Positions 33,544 to 42,983 of a stretch of DNA of 64,000 nt are shown piece after piece. A program made the position numbers and the translations under genes. The stretch covers positions 19,333-83,332 of the forward strand of contig CAJTSR010000013.1 in NCBI GenBank assembly GCA_910579035.1, read 5' to 3'. Position 1 is the first letter of the stretch, and each line of letters begins with the position of its first letter. Below the pieces are notes generated by a model that worked only from the letters and a program-made list of their open reading frames with translations, was not told the origin of the DNA and did no database searches. Origin of the DNA: an uncultured Muribaculaceae bacterium (GTDB lineage Bacteria > Bacteroidota > Bacteroidia > Bacteroidales > Muribaculaceae).

Positions 33544-34664
33544 TATTTGTCTTCTTCCTTGGGTGTTTCTGCGCGTGTTTCAGGCGCTTTCTTTTCTTTC
33601 TCGGGGTGCTGTCGGCGCAGCGGGCGTCGGTAAGCCTCGTCGTAGTTCTGCCTGTTGCGGTAGATGTCGATGGCGGCATACACTGCTTCGCGGAGCGAGG
33701 CCGGCGATGCCAGTCCTTTGCCGGCGATGTCGTAGCCGGTACCGTGGTCGGGCGATGTGCGCACGAAAGGCAGACCGGCAGTGAAATTGACACCCGAATC
33801 CATCGATAGTGCCTTGAACGGTGTCAGACCCTGGTCGTGGTACATTGCCAAAATGCCGTCGAAAGTCTTGAAGTTTCCGCTGCCGAAAAATCCGTCGGAG
33901 GGATAAGGTCCGAAAGCGAGTATGCGGCTGTCGCGTGCCTGCTCGAGAGCGGGAGCTATGATATCGTTTTCCTCGCTGCCTATAAGGCCTTTTTCGCCGG
34001 CGTGGGGGTTGAGCGACAATACTGCTATCCGAGGGTTTTGCACGCCGAAATCACGGCGCAAAGAGCGGTCGAGGCGTGTGAGCCTGTCTACAATCAGTTC
34101 TTTGGTAAGGGCCTCCGGCACTTTGGAAACCGGGGTGTGGACAGTGGCGAGGGCCACGCGCATATGCTCGTTGCATAGAATCATGAGTGCCTTGCTGTCC
34201 TGCTCGGGTGTTTCGGCGTTCGTGAGCGATGCTTCGAGATATTCTGTATGGCCGGGGAAATTGAATCCGGGGCTTTGTATCGAATGTTTGTCGATAGGCG
34301 CTGTTACCAGAACATCGATAGCACCTTCGCGCAAATCGGTAACAGCCGCTTCAAGGGCTGCGAAAGCTGCCGCTCCGGCTGCTTCCGACTCTTGTCCCGG
34401 CTCTATTTTGAGGTCTTCGCCTACGACGTTGACGATATTGAACGCGCCGTCGCGGGCTTCCGATGCGCTGTCTACCTTGTTGAGATTGACTTGCGGCAGC
34501 TCCATGGCCTTGCGGTAGAAGGAGGCCGCCTTTGCCGAACCGTAGACCACCACAGTGCATAGGTCGGCAAGGCGGGTGTCCTCAAGCATTTTGAGTATCA
34601 CCTCGTAGCCTATGCCGTTGGTGTCGCCGTGGGTTATGCCTACTTTTATCTTATTGTTGTTCAT
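33543..34664 (-). CDS. pdxA: 4-hydroxythreonine-4-phosphate dehydrogenase
   Basis: This 373-residue enzyme oxidises 4-phosphohydroxythreonine in the DXP-dependent vitamin B6 pathway; pdxJ, which uses its product, is also in the window. Family segments are GITHGDTNGIGYEVILK at the N-terminus, TAPIDKHSIQSPGFNFPGHT near residue 125 (metal-binding His), LNPHAGEKGLIGSEE near 218, and MYHDQGLTPFKAL and TSPDHGTGYDIAGKG near the C-terminus. The last 30 residues are a charged tail rich in Glu and Lys that most relatives lack. Confidence 0.93.
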   Translation of the reverse strand: MNNNKIKVGITHGDTNGIGYEVILKMLEDTRLADLCTVVVYGSAKAASFYRKAMELPQVNLNKVDSASEARDGAFNIVNVVGEDLKIEPGQESEAAGAAAFAALEAAVTDLREGAIDVLVTAPIDKHSIQSPGFNFPGHTEYLEASLTNAETPEQDSKALMILCNEHMRVALATVHTPVSKVPEALTKELIVDRLTRLDRSLRRDFGVQNPRIAVLSLNPHAGEKGLIGSEENDIIAPALEQARDSRILAFGPYPSDGFFGSGNFKTFDGILAMYHDQGLTPFKALSMDSGVNFTAGLPFVRTSPDHGTGYDIAGKGLASPASLREAVYAAIDIYRNRQNYDEAYRRPLRRQHPEKEKKAPETRAETPKEEDK

Positions 34665-34677
34665 TTAGATTTGTCGG

Positions 34678-35703
34678 TTATTGTGAAATTTGGGTGCGTG
34701 CCTTGCCTGCCAGCATGCCGCACGCGGCCATAATGTCCTCGCCGCGCGAGGCGCGTATAGTGGCTGTGATTCCTGCGGCGTTGAGGCGGTCGCGGAACGC
34801 TTCCATGGTGCGGGTGTCGGAGGGTTCGCCCTCGAAACCCGGCGTGCGGTGGAAACGTATCAGGTTCACGCGGGCGTCGGTGCCCCGCAGTATGCGGGCG
34901 AGGGCGTCGGCGTGGCGCTCGTCGTCGTTAATACCGGCGAACATGGTGTATTCCATCGACAGGCGCCGCTGGTGGGCGAAGTCGTGCTCTTTTAGCAGCG
35001 GCATTATCTCGCGCAGCGGGAAGGCTTTCTCCACAGGCATGAGGCGTTCGCGCTCGGCTGCGAAAGGCGAGTGAATGCTTAGCGCTATGTGTACGTTGGT
35101 GCGTTCGAGCAGTTCGGCGAGTCCTCGTGTGTTGCCGATGGTCGATACCGTTATTCTGCGCGGGCTCCATGCCATACCCCATTTGGAGGTAAGTATGTCG
35201 ATGGCCGAGAGCACAGCCTGAAGATTGTCGGTAGGCTCGCCCATGCCCATGAACACGATGTTGGTAAGGTCGGTGCTTCGAGGCACCGAGAGGACCTGGT
35301 TGATTATGGCGCCTGCATCGAGATTGCCTTGGAAGCCGCCCTGCCCTGTCATGCAGAACTTGCAGCCCATGCGGCAGCCCGCCTGGCTGGAAACGCACAG
35401 AGTGGCGCGGTCGCGGTCGGGAATGAAGACGGCCTCGACGTCGCGTCCGCCTACGCCTTCAAAGAGGTATTTGGCGGTTCCGTCGGAGCTTACGGCCTCA
35501 GCTTTGGGGGCTTCGCGCCCCACGGTGTATTCCGTCGACAGTTTGCGGCGAGCCTCCTTGGGGAGGTCGGTCATAGCCTCGATGGAATCGACGCGCTTCT
35601 GATAGAGCCATGCAGCCATCTGTCCGGCGGCAAAGCTCCTCAGGCCTACTTCGGCAGCAACCTGCCGCAGTTCCTCGAGAGTCAGCCCAAGCAGTTTCTT
35701 CAT
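34678..35703 (-). CDS. rlmN: Dual-specificity 23S rRNA/tRNA C2-methyltransferase RlmN
   Basis: This 341-residue radical SAM enzyme methylates A2503 of 23S rRNA and A37 of some tRNAs. The iron-sulphur motif is C110-RMG-C114-KF-C117, followed by MTGQGGFQGNL. MGMGEPTDNL and SIHSPFAAERERLMPVEKAF are conserved, and the C-terminal IMAACGML carries the second catalytic cysteine. The start MKKLLG at 35703 overlaps the gpsA stop by one base. The 93 further upstream in-frame codons lie within gpsA and are rejected. Confidence 0.95.
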   Translation of the reverse strand: MKKLLGLTLEELRQVAAEVGLRSFAAGQMAAWLYQKRVDSIEAMTDLPKEARRKLSTEYTVGREAPKAEAVSSDGTAKYLFEGVGGRDVEAVFIPDRDRATLCVSSQAGCRMGCKFCMTGQGGFQGNLDAGAIINQVLSVPRSTDLTNIVFMGMGEPTDNLQAVLSAIDILTSKWGMAWSPRRITVSTIGNTRGLAELLERTNVHIALSIHSPFAAERERLMPVEKAFPLREIMPLLKEHDFAHQRRLSMEYTMFAGINDDERHADALARILRGTDARVNLIRFHRTPGFEGEPSDTRTMEAFRDRLNAAGITATIRASRGEDIMAACGMLAGKARTQISQ

Positions 35704-36716
35704 CAGTCGAAATTTTGGGCCATAGCCTTCATGGCGCGGTATGCGGGCACTCCACGGTACAGTATCGAGTACACACCGTCGAGTATTGGCATTGCCACGT
35801 TGAAGTGCTGGTTTATGTCGTGGATACACTTGGTGCCGTAATATCCTTCGGCGGTCTGTTCCATCTCCATTCTGGCGGCTTTTACCGAATACCCGCGGCC
35901 TATCATCGAGCCGAAGTTGTGGTTGCGGGAAAAGCGCGAATAGGCAGTCACCAGAAGGTCGCCGAGATATACGGAGTCGCATATCTGGCGCGGACGCGGA
36001 CAGGCGGCGTCGACAAAGCGTTCCATTTCGCGTATGGCGTTGGATATCAGGATTGCGCCGAAGTTGTCGCCGGTCTTCATGCCGTGGATAATGCCGGCGG
36101 CTATGGCGTAGACGTTCTTGAGCACGGCGGCATATTCGATGCCGTCGACGTCGCTCGACGTTATGGCGTGTGTGTTCTTGCCTCTTATGAGCTTGGCGAA
36201 GTCCTCGGCCATTTCGAGGTTCGCGCAGCCTATGGTGAGGTAGGACGGCCTGTCGAGCGCCACTTCCTCGGCGTGGCAGGGGCCGGATACCACAAGGTTG
36301 CGGGCCGGGTCGACGCCGAAGCGCCGCACCATATAGTCGGTTATCAGCTCGTTGGTGTCGGGCACGATGCCTTTCACTGCCGATACTATGGCCTTGCTGC
36401 TGATGTCGACGGTGATTTTATCCATATGGTCGGTAAAATACGGCGACGGCATCACCAGCAGCAGCGTGTCGGCATTCTCGCACACGGCGTTGATATCGCT
36501 TGAGAAGTTGATGCGCTCGATGTCGAAGTCCACATCGGTAAGGTATGCCGGATTGTGGCGGAGGCGCTTGAACTCCTCTATGCGGTCGTCGCGGCGCATA
36601 TACCAAGTGATGGTTTCGCAATTCTGCAGGAGCAGCTTGGCGAGGGCGGTAGCCCAGCTACCGCCTCCCATCACCGCTATATGTCCCGGGAAAGAGGGCT
36701 TTTCCATACTGTTCAC
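35703..36716 (-). CDS. gpsA: Glycerol-3-phosphate dehydrogenase (NAD(P)+)
   Basis: This 337-residue enzyme reduces dihydroxyacetone phosphate to sn-glycerol 3-phosphate for phospholipids. The nucleotide-binding motif GGGSWATALAKLL is near residue 17. The catalytic lysine region AAVLKNVYAIAAGIIHG is near residue 200, and NAIREMERFV and GLGD-like LGDLLVTAYS segments follow. It sits four bases after lysS and overlaps rlmN by one base. Confidence 0.94.
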   Translation of the reverse strand: MNSMEKPSFPGHIAVMGGGSWATALAKLLLQNCETITWYMRRDDRIEEFKRLRHNPAYLTDVDFDIERINFSSDINAVCENADTLLLVMPSPYFTDHMDKITVDISSKAIVSAVKGIVPDTNELITDYMVRRFGVDPARNLVVSGPCHAEEVALDRPSYLTIGCANLEMAEDFAKLIRGKNTHAITSSDVDGIEYAAVLKNVYAIAAGIIHGMKTGDNFGAILISNAIREMERFVDAACPRPRQICDSVYLGDLLVTAYSRFSRNHNFGSMIGRGYSVKAARMEMEQTAEGYYGTKCIHDINQHFNVAMPILDGVYSILYRGVPAYRAMKAMAQNFD

Positions 36717-36720
36717 CCTC

Positions 36721-38454
36721 TTAAAGTTCTGCTGCCTTGGCTACCCATTCGGCAACTATGTCGGCCGACGGGTTTTTGAGGCCGAGTTTGTGCTTTTTGT
36801 TCAGGCCGCAGAGATCCTGATGGAGTTTTCCGGGTGTTGCCTGCGCGAGGGCTGCCACAGTAAGCACTCCCGCCTTGTGGAGCACGGGTACCCACTCGGC
36901 TTCGATACCTGCGGGCGCGAAAGCTTCTGCTGAGTCGCGTTTTTCTGTCTTTTCGGGGCGCATCTGGGGGAAGAGGAGCACTTCCTGAATGGCTGTCTGG
37001 CCTGTCATAAGCATAACGAGGCGGTCCATGCCGATGCCCATGCCCGATGTGGGGGGCATGCCGTATTCGAGTGCGCGGATAAAGTCGGCATCGATAATCA
37101 TTGCTTCGTCGTCGCCTTTCTCGGCCAGACGCATCTGTTCGACGAAGCGTCCGTACTGGTCTATCGGGTCGTTAAGCTCGGAGTAAGCGTTGGCAAGCTC
37201 CTTGCCGTTCACCATAAGCTCGAAACGCTCGGTTAGCTCGGGGTTGGAGCGGTGGCGCTTTGTGAGTGGCGACATCTCGATGGGATAGTCGGTGATGAAT
37301 GTGGGCTGTATGTAGAGTCCTTCGCATTTTTCGCCGAATATCTCGTCGATAATCTTGCCTTTGCCCATGGTTTCGTCCACCTCCACACCGAGGCTGCGGG
37401 CTGCCTGACGCAGCTGCTCTTCGTCCATGCCTTCGATGTCGACTCCTGTGTGTTCCTTGATGGCCTGGGCCATGGTTACACGCGGGAAGGGAGCCTTGAA
37501 GCTAATTGTGTTGTCGCCTACCTTTACTTCGGTGGTGCCGTTCACGTCGAGGCATATCTTCTCGAGCATGCGCTCGGTAAAATCCATCATCCAGTTGTAG
37601 TCCTTGTAGGCCACATAGATTTCCATGCAGGTGAACTCCGGGTTGTGGGTGCGGTCCATGCCCTCGTTGCGGAAATTCTTGGAAAATTCGTACACACCGT
37701 CGAATCCGCCCACGATTAGGCGTTTTAGGTACAGCTCGTCGGCGATTCGGAGGTACAGGGGTATGTCGAGGGCGTTATGGTGTGTTATGAACGGCCTTGC
37801 GGCAGCGCCGCCGGGTATGGATTGCAGTATTGGGGTTTCAACCTCGATGTAGCCGGCGGTGTTGAAATACTCGCGCATGGAGTTGTACACCTTGGTGCGT
37901 TTGAGGAATATCTGCTTTACGGAGTCGTTGACGATGAGGTCGACGTAGCGGCGGCGGTAGCGCAGCTCGGGGTCGTCGAAGGCGTCGTATGTCACGCCGT
38001 CCTTTACCTTGACGATGGGAAGGGGGCGCAGGCTTTTGCTGAGTACAGTAAGCTCTTGTGCGTGAACGGATATTTCGCCGGTCTGCGTGCGGAACACGAA
38101 GCCGCGCACGCCTACGATGTCGCCTATGTCGAGGAGTTTCTTGAACACGGTGTTGTACAGTTCCTTGTCCTCTCCGGGGCAGATGTCGTCGCGCGATATA
38201 TATACCTGAATGCGGCCATATGCGTCCTGCAGCTCCATAAACGAAGCCTTGCCCATTATTCGGCGGCTCATTATACGGCCTGCTACTGCGACTTCGCGCT
38301 GCGGGGCGTCGTCGGTGAATGTGGCTTTTATCTCATCGCTGTGAGCCGATACCGGGTATTCGGCTGCAGGATAAGGTTCGATGCCAAGTCGCCGCAGCTC
38401 TGCCATGCTGGCGCGGCGTATAGTTTCCTGTTCGCTCAGTTCGAGTGGGTTCAT
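36721..38454 (-). CDS. lysS: Lysyl-tRNA synthetase (class II)
   Basis: This 577-residue synthetase has an N-terminal OB-fold anticodon-binding domain (about 60-145, VAGRIMSRRIMGKASFMELQ). The class II catalytic core has motif 2 FRNEGMDRTHNPEFTCME near residue 260 and motif 3 GMGIGMDRLVMLMTG near 490. As in other Bacteroidales enzymes it ends in an extra domain of about 75 residues (AEWVPVLHKAGVLTVAALAQ). The start MNPLEL at 38454 is used because an upstream ATG would precede the -7 promoter box. It leads the longest minus-strand operon of the window. Confidence 0.94.
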   Translation of the reverse strand: MNPLELSEQETIRRASMAELRRLGIEPYPAAEYPVSAHSDEIKATFTDDAPQREVAVAGRIMSRRIMGKASFMELQDAYGRIQVYISRDDICPGEDKELYNTVFKKLLDIGDIVGVRGFVFRTQTGEISVHAQELTVLSKSLRPLPIVKVKDGVTYDAFDDPELRYRRRYVDLIVNDSVKQIFLKRTKVYNSMREYFNTAGYIEVETPILQSIPGGAAARPFITHHNALDIPLYLRIADELYLKRLIVGGFDGVYEFSKNFRNEGMDRTHNPEFTCMEIYVAYKDYNWMMDFTERMLEKICLDVNGTTEVKVGDNTISFKAPFPRVTMAQAIKEHTGVDIEGMDEEQLRQAARSLGVEVDETMGKGKIIDEIFGEKCEGLYIQPTFITDYPIEMSPLTKRHRSNPELTERFELMVNGKELANAYSELNDPIDQYGRFVEQMRLAEKGDDEAMIIDADFIRALEYGMPPTSGMGIGMDRLVMLMTGQTAIQEVLLFPQMRPEKTEKRDSAEAFAPAGIEAEWVPVLHKAGVLTVAALAQATPGKLHQDLCGLNKKHKLGLKNPSADIVAEWVAKAAEL

Positions 38455-38490
38455 ATGGTAAAAACGTGTTTTTTCTGTTATATTAATGTG

Positions 38491-38521
38491 CAAATATACG
38501 GCATTATTCCCGTTATAGAAA
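38491..38521 (-). promoter_or_regulatory. lysS operon promoter
   Basis: TTTC (38518-38521), 19 bases, TATATTTG (38491-38498) on the minus strand. The -7 box is a full consensus match and the -33 box differs by one base. The leader is about 30 bases. Confidence 0.6.
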
Positions 38522-38574
38522 GTAATTAATTAATGTTAACGCTATAGCGGGGTGCACACGAGGCTTATTTTTTG

Positions 38575-38582
38575 TATTTTTG
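38575..38582 (+). promoter_or_regulatory. -7 element four bases before the GH3-family gene
   Basis: TATTTTTG is followed by CCGT and the ATG at 38587, the same arrangement as at rnz. No TTTG box is seen at the usual distance. The transcript should be leaderless or nearly so. Confidence 0.5.
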
Positions 38583-38586
38583 CCGT

Positions 38587-40107
38587 ATGATAAACCTTAC
38601 CGGAATAGCACGTCCTTTTTTTCGCGGGCCTGTTCTGTCGGCGGCACGTTCGGCCGACCCTGCGGGCGTTGAGCGTGTGCAGCGGGCTGTGCTTGCGAGA
38701 TTGATTTCGCGAGGGCGCCGGTGTGAGTACGGTGTCCGCCACGGCTTCGGCTCTATTGCCGGATACGAGGATTTCGCCGCCCGGGTTCCCTTGGTTGAAT
38801 ATGAGGAGCTTAGGAGCGATGTGATGCGTATGGTGCGCGGCGGGCGCAACGTGCTGTGGCCGGGAGTCTGCCGTAACTTCGCGCAGTCGAGCGGCACCTC
38901 CGGCGGCAAGAGCAAATACATACCTGTCACGGCCGACTCCCTTAGGGAAAATCACTATGCGGGAGGTTCTGCGGCTGTGGCGTTCTACCTAAATCTCTAT
39001 CCCGACAGCCGTCTGTTCGGCGGGCGCAGCTTCATACTCGGCGGCAGTTTCTCCAACGAGCTCGACGGCCTGCCGCGCGGTGTCCGTGTTGGCGACTTGT
39101 CGGCATCGCTGATAGCCAATATCAACCCGCTTGTGAATCTCTTCCGCGTGCCTTCGCGTCGCGTTGCGCTGATGGCTGACTGGCGGCAGAAATTGCCGGC
39201 TCTTGTGGAGGAGTCCGCAGGCAGCGACATCACGAACATATCGGGCGTGCCGTCGTGGTTTCTGACTGTGCTCAAGGGCGTTATAGAGCGTGCCGGAGCT
39301 TCGGTTATCCACGATGTGTGGCCCAATCTCGAAGTGTTTTTCCACGGAGGTATAGCTTTCGGGCCTTATCGTAGCCAGTACGATGCCATTACAACGCCGG
39401 GGCGTATGCGCTATATCGAGAATTATAACGCTTCGGAAGGTTTCTTCGCCGTTCAGGATACCTTGGAGGGCGGTTCGATGCGTCTGCTTACCGATGTGGG
39501 CGTTTTCTATGAGTTTGTACCTGTCGACGGCGGCGATAAGGCTGTGGCGGCGTGGCAGGTAGAGCCGGGCCGTGTGTACTCCCTGGTGATAACGGCTTGT
39601 AACGGTTTGTGGCGTTATGCCATAGGCGACACCGTGAAGATAGAGTCGGTGGAGCCGCTCCGCATATCGATAGCGGGGCGTACCAAGAGCTTTATCAACG
39701 CCTTTGGCGAGGAGCTGATGGTGTGGAACGCCGACGCGGCCATCGAAGCCGCTTGCAGACAGTGCGGCGCGGAGGTGGCCAACTATACAGCGGCTCCCGT
39801 CTATGCCTCCGGGGGGCTGCGTGGGCGGCATCAGTGGTTCGTGGAGTGGGTCAAGGCACCGGCCTGCGGCGCGGAAGCCTTTGCCGACATGCTCGATGCC
39901 GGCTTGCAGGCTGTCAACTCCGACTATCAGGCCAAGCGCTCCGGCGGAATATTTCTCGACCGGCTCGAGATCGTGGAAATGCCGGGCGGCTCTTTCGACC
40001 GCTGGCTCGCTTCCACCGGCAAGCTCGGCGGACAGCGAAAGATACCCCGTCTGGCCAACGACCGGCGCATTGCCGACGCACTGCTTGAATATTTAATAAA
40101 ACCTTAA
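38587..40107 (+). CDS. GH3 auxin-responsive-promoter family protein (acyl-amido synthetase-like)
   Basis: This 506-residue protein matches the GH3 family of ANL-fold adenylating enzymes, which in plants join acyl acids to amino acids. Visible features are the ATP-binding loop SSGTSGGKSKYIPVT near residue 100, NYNASEGFFAVQD near 280, LWRYAIGDTVKI near 340 and RTKSFINAFGEELM near 365. Bacterial members are common in Bacteroidetes, but their substrates are unknown. The start MINLTG at 38587 is supported by the -7 element. It heads a plus-strand run with alkaline phosphatase and amidase. Confidence 0.85.
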   Translation: MINLTGIARPFFRGPVLSAARSADPAGVERVQRAVLARLISRGRRCEYGVRHGFGSIAGYEDFAARVPLVEYEELRSDVMRMVRGGRNVLWPGVCRNFAQSSGTSGGKSKYIPVTADSLRENHYAGGSAAVAFYLNLYPDSRLFGGRSFILGGSFSNELDGLPRGVRVGDLSASLIANINPLVNLFRVPSRRVALMADWRQKLPALVEESAGSDITNISGVPSWFLTVLKGVIERAGASVIHDVWPNLEVFFHGGIAFGPYRSQYDAITTPGRMRYIENYNASEGFFAVQDTLEGGSMRLLTDVGVFYEFVPVDGGDKAVAAWQVEPGRVYSLVITACNGLWRYAIGDTVKIESVEPLRISIAGRTKSFINAFGEELMVWNADAAIEAACRQCGAEVANYTAAPVYASGGLRGRHQWFVEWVKAPACGAEAFADMLDAGLQAVNSDYQAKRSGGIFLDRLEIVEMPGGSFDRWLASTGKLGGQRKIPRLANDRRIADALLEYLIKP

Positions 40108-40120
40108 AATATAGAATCAG

Positions 40121-41503
40121 ATGAAATTACGCAATTATCTCGGAGGTATGGCTCTTTGCGCCGCGCTCGGTGTTTCGGCCCAGGCTCCACGCTACATCTT
40201 TGTGTATATCGGCGACGGCATGGGCATGGGTCCCGTCGTTGCCGCCCAGACTTATAACCGCACCATACTTAAGAACGACACTCCGCTCAATATGATGCAG
40301 ATGCCCGTCGTTGGCTGGTGCCTTACTTATTCGGCCGATGCCGACATAACCGACTCCGCCGCCGCCGGGACAGCCCTGTCGACCGGGCATAAGACGCGCA
40401 ACGGAATGCTCGGTATGGACGCCGATACCACCTCGGTGACATCGATAGCCTCCACGCTCCACGATATGGGCTACGGCGTGGCGGTCACCACGTCGGTAGC
40501 TCCCGACGATGCCACCCCTGCGGCATTCTATGCCCATGTGCCGAGCCGCAAGATGTTCTACGAGATAGGCTGCGACATGGCTGCGAGCGGCTATGAGTTT
40601 GTGGCAGGAGCAGGATTGCGTGGCACCAAGGTCGACGGCAAGGACACAGATCTTGAAAAGCGGTTCAAAAAAGAAAAGGTGCAGATAGTGCGCGGCCCCA
40701 AGGAAATATCCTCTATCGGCGACGGACGCGTGGTGCTTCTGAATCCCGAGGACACCCACGACTGGACCATAGGTTACACAATCGATTCAATACCCGGCGT
40801 GCTCACACTGCCGCTTATCGCTGAAACGGCGCTCAAACATCTTGAAAAAACCTCGCCCGACAAGTTCTTCATGATGGTTGAGGGCGGCAATATCGACCAT
40901 GCCCTTCATGCCAACGACGGCGGTGCCGCTCTCAAAGAGATACTCAACTTCGACAGCGCCCTCGGTGTGGCTTTCGACTTCTATCGCCAGCACCCCGATG
41001 AAACGCTAATCGTGGTGACTGCCGACCATGATACCGGCGGTATGGCTTATGTGCACCCGCGCGGCGGCAAGGGCGGCCTGAAGAACATCGACTACCAGCG
41101 CATATCCAAGGAAGAATTCAGCGAGTACTGCAAGGCCATTCTCAAATCGCGCAATATCTACACATGGGACGATATGAAGGAATATCTTGCCGACAAACTC
41201 GGTTTCTTCACCCACATACCTGTTGATGCCGATGGCGAGGCACGTCTTAAAAAGATGTTCGACGATACTTTCGAGCTTCGCAACAGTGCCGACCAGCACA
41301 CGCTTTATGCCAACTTCAATGCTTTCGCTGTTGAGGTTTTCCGTATGTTCAACGATGCCACCGGCCTTGCGTTCACCACTACCAGCCACTCGGGCAACCC
41401 TGTGCCGGTGTTCGCGGTTGGTTGCGGCGCCGATGCTTTCAAAGGCTTCAACAACAATATCGGCATTCCGGCAGCAATAATGAAACTTGTCCAAAATAAA
41501 TAA
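40121..41503 (+). CDS. Alkaline phosphatase (PhoA type)
   Basis: This 460-residue periplasmic metalloenzyme has a signal peptide (residues 1-20) and GDGMG at 31-35 with the metal ligand D32. The nucleophile is S79 in TDSAAAGTALSTGHKT, VEGGNIDHALHAND near residue 250 and VVTADHDTGGM near 298 supply metal ligands, and a final TTSHSGNPVPVFAVG carries the last histidine. The lid region is short, as in Bacteroidales relatives. It releases phosphate from monoesters. It lies 13 bases after the GH3-family gene and five bases before the amidase. Confidence 0.93.
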   Translation: MKLRNYLGGMALCAALGVSAQAPRYIFVYIGDGMGMGPVVAAQTYNRTILKNDTPLNMMQMPVVGWCLTYSADADITDSAAAGTALSTGHKTRNGMLGMDADTTSVTSIASTLHDMGYGVAVTTSVAPDDATPAAFYAHVPSRKMFYEIGCDMAASGYEFVAGAGLRGTKVDGKDTDLEKRFKKEKVQIVRGPKEISSIGDGRVVLLNPEDTHDWTIGYTIDSIPGVLTLPLIAETALKHLEKTSPDKFFMMVEGGNIDHALHANDGGAALKEILNFDSALGVAFDFYRQHPDETLIVVTADHDTGGMAYVHPRGGKGGLKNIDYQRISKEEFSEYCKAILKSRNIYTWDDMKEYLADKLGFFTHIPVDADGEARLKKMFDDTFELRNSADQHTLYANFNAFAVEVFRMFNDATGLAFTTTSHSGNPVPVFAVGCGADAFKGFNNNIGIPAAIMKLVQNK

Positions 41504-41508
41504 TATCT

Positions 41509-42957
41509 ATGAAACAGCTATTTGTAACATCAATCCTCGGTCTTGCAGCCCTCGCTGCTACCGCCGCCAACCCGCCCCTGCGCATATACGGCGACAGCGG
41601 CAAGCCCGACACCGTAAGCCGTCAGACATATTACCTTGTGGGCATCACGTCGCCCGGAGCGGAGGCGTGGATCGACGGCAAGGAGGCCCATGTATATAAG
41701 ACAGGCTCTTTCGGCGCCGAAATCACCCTTAAAGAGGGTAAGAACGTGATTCCCGTCAAGGTGAAGCAAGGCAAGAAAAAAAGCGAAGTCAAGAGGACTG
41801 TTGTATATAGCCCTGTCACTGTCAAGAAAACAGTTGCCATAACCGAAAACACACGGGAGCTTGCACAGCCCGTGTATCTGGCCACCGATTCGGGCGCGTA
41901 CCTCCAGTATGGCAACGGCGGCGACCGCCTTGGCGGCTCCAAGATAGGTTTCCTCGACCAGGGCGTGGAGCTTAAGGCTGTGGGAGAAACCAAGGGCTTG
42001 TACAAGGTGCAGCTGAGCGACAACTATTTTGCGTATGTGCCGAAAGAATATGTGCACAAGGCTGATTTCAACCCGGTTGTGGTAAATTCGGGTTCGGCTT
42101 CTCTGGCCAATATCGGCAAGGCCGACCGAGTGTCGATCTCGCTGCCGAGGCGCGTGGCATACACGAGTATGACCATGATAGACCCGCAGGTGGTGAAGGT
42201 GTCGCTCTACGGCGTGACAAACAATACCAACTGGCTCACCCAGCGCAACGAGCTTGGCATCGTCGAATTTGTGGACCTTCAGCAGGAATCCGACGTACTC
42301 CATCTCTACATACGTCTTAACGACAACCATAACTGGGGCTACTCCGTGCATTACCAGGGCAATATGCTTGTGATAGACGTTCGTCACCGTCCGAAATCGC
42401 TCGACCTTGCCGACCTTACCATAGGTCTTGACGCAGGCCACGGCGGAGAATTTCCCGGAGCGCGCTCGCCGTCGGGACTGCTGGAGAAAGACGTCAATCT
42501 CGACATAATTCTCAAAATGGCCGACATGCTCCGTGCCAAGGGTGCGAAGGTGGTGCTCACGCGTGAAGGCGACACCGGCCCGTCTATGACCGAGCGCAAG
42601 CGCATATGGCGCGATGGCGGAGTGGATATCGCTATCAGCGTCCACAATAATTCGTCGGGCAATCCCCTTGTGCCCATGGGAACAAGCTCCTACTACAAGC
42701 ATATATGCAACCGCGGGCTTGCCAAGTCGCTCCACGAGTCGATGCTTACCCTCGGCCTTGCCAATTTCGGCCTCGTTGGCAATTTCAACTTCTCGCTCAA
42801 CGGTCCGACGGAATATCCCAACGCCCTTGTGGAAGTGCTCTTTATGTCGTCGCTTCCCGAGGAGGAAATGCTGGCCGATCCCGAGTACCGCACCAAGATA
42901 GCGGGCCGAATTGTTGCCGGACTGGAAAATTACCTGCGCGAGGCCGCCAAAAAGTGA
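41509..42957 (+). CDS. N-acetylmuramoyl-L-alanine amidase with SH3-like domain
   Basis: This 482-residue protein has a signal peptide, an SH3-like segment (about 115-185, YLATDSGAYLQYGNG through FAYVPKEYV) and a C-terminal amidase_3 domain (about 300-480). The zinc ligands lie in GLDAGHGGEFPGA, LLEKDVNLDI and ISVHNNSSG, and a catalytic glutamate in the VEVLFMSS strand. It cleaves the amide between MurNAc and the stem peptide, in cell separation or turnover. The long N-terminal part is typical of Bacteroidetes amidases. Confidence 0.9.
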   Translation: MKQLFVTSILGLAALAATAANPPLRIYGDSGKPDTVSRQTYYLVGITSPGAEAWIDGKEAHVYKTGSFGAEITLKEGKNVIPVKVKQGKKKSEVKRTVVYSPVTVKKTVAITENTRELAQPVYLATDSGAYLQYGNGGDRLGGSKIGFLDQGVELKAVGETKGLYKVQLSDNYFAYVPKEYVHKADFNPVVVNSGSASLANIGKADRVSISLPRRVAYTSMTMIDPQVVKVSLYGVTNNTNWLTQRNELGIVEFVDLQQESDVLHLYIRLNDNHNWGYSVHYQGNMLVIDVRHRPKSLDLADLTIGLDAGHGGEFPGARSPSGLLEKDVNLDIILKMADMLRAKGAKVVLTREGDTGPSMTERKRIWRDGGVDIAISVHNNSSGNPLVPMGTSSYYKHICNRGLAKSLHESMLTLGLANFGLVGNFNFSLNGPTEYPNALVEVLFMSSLPEEEMLADPEYRTKIAGRIVAGLENYLREAAKK

Positions 42958-42966
42958 TTTTTTAGC

Positions 42967-42974
42967 TAATTTTG
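42967..42974 (+). promoter_or_regulatory. -7 element of the LOG gene
   Basis: TAATTTTG lies nine bases before the ATG at 42984, so this gene may have its own start site and a very short leader. Confidence 0.45.
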
Positions 42975-42983
42975 TGTCTTGAT

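Noticed and set aside
35704..35982. N-terminal extension of RlmN
   Set aside because: It lies inside gpsA in another frame and has no family similarity.
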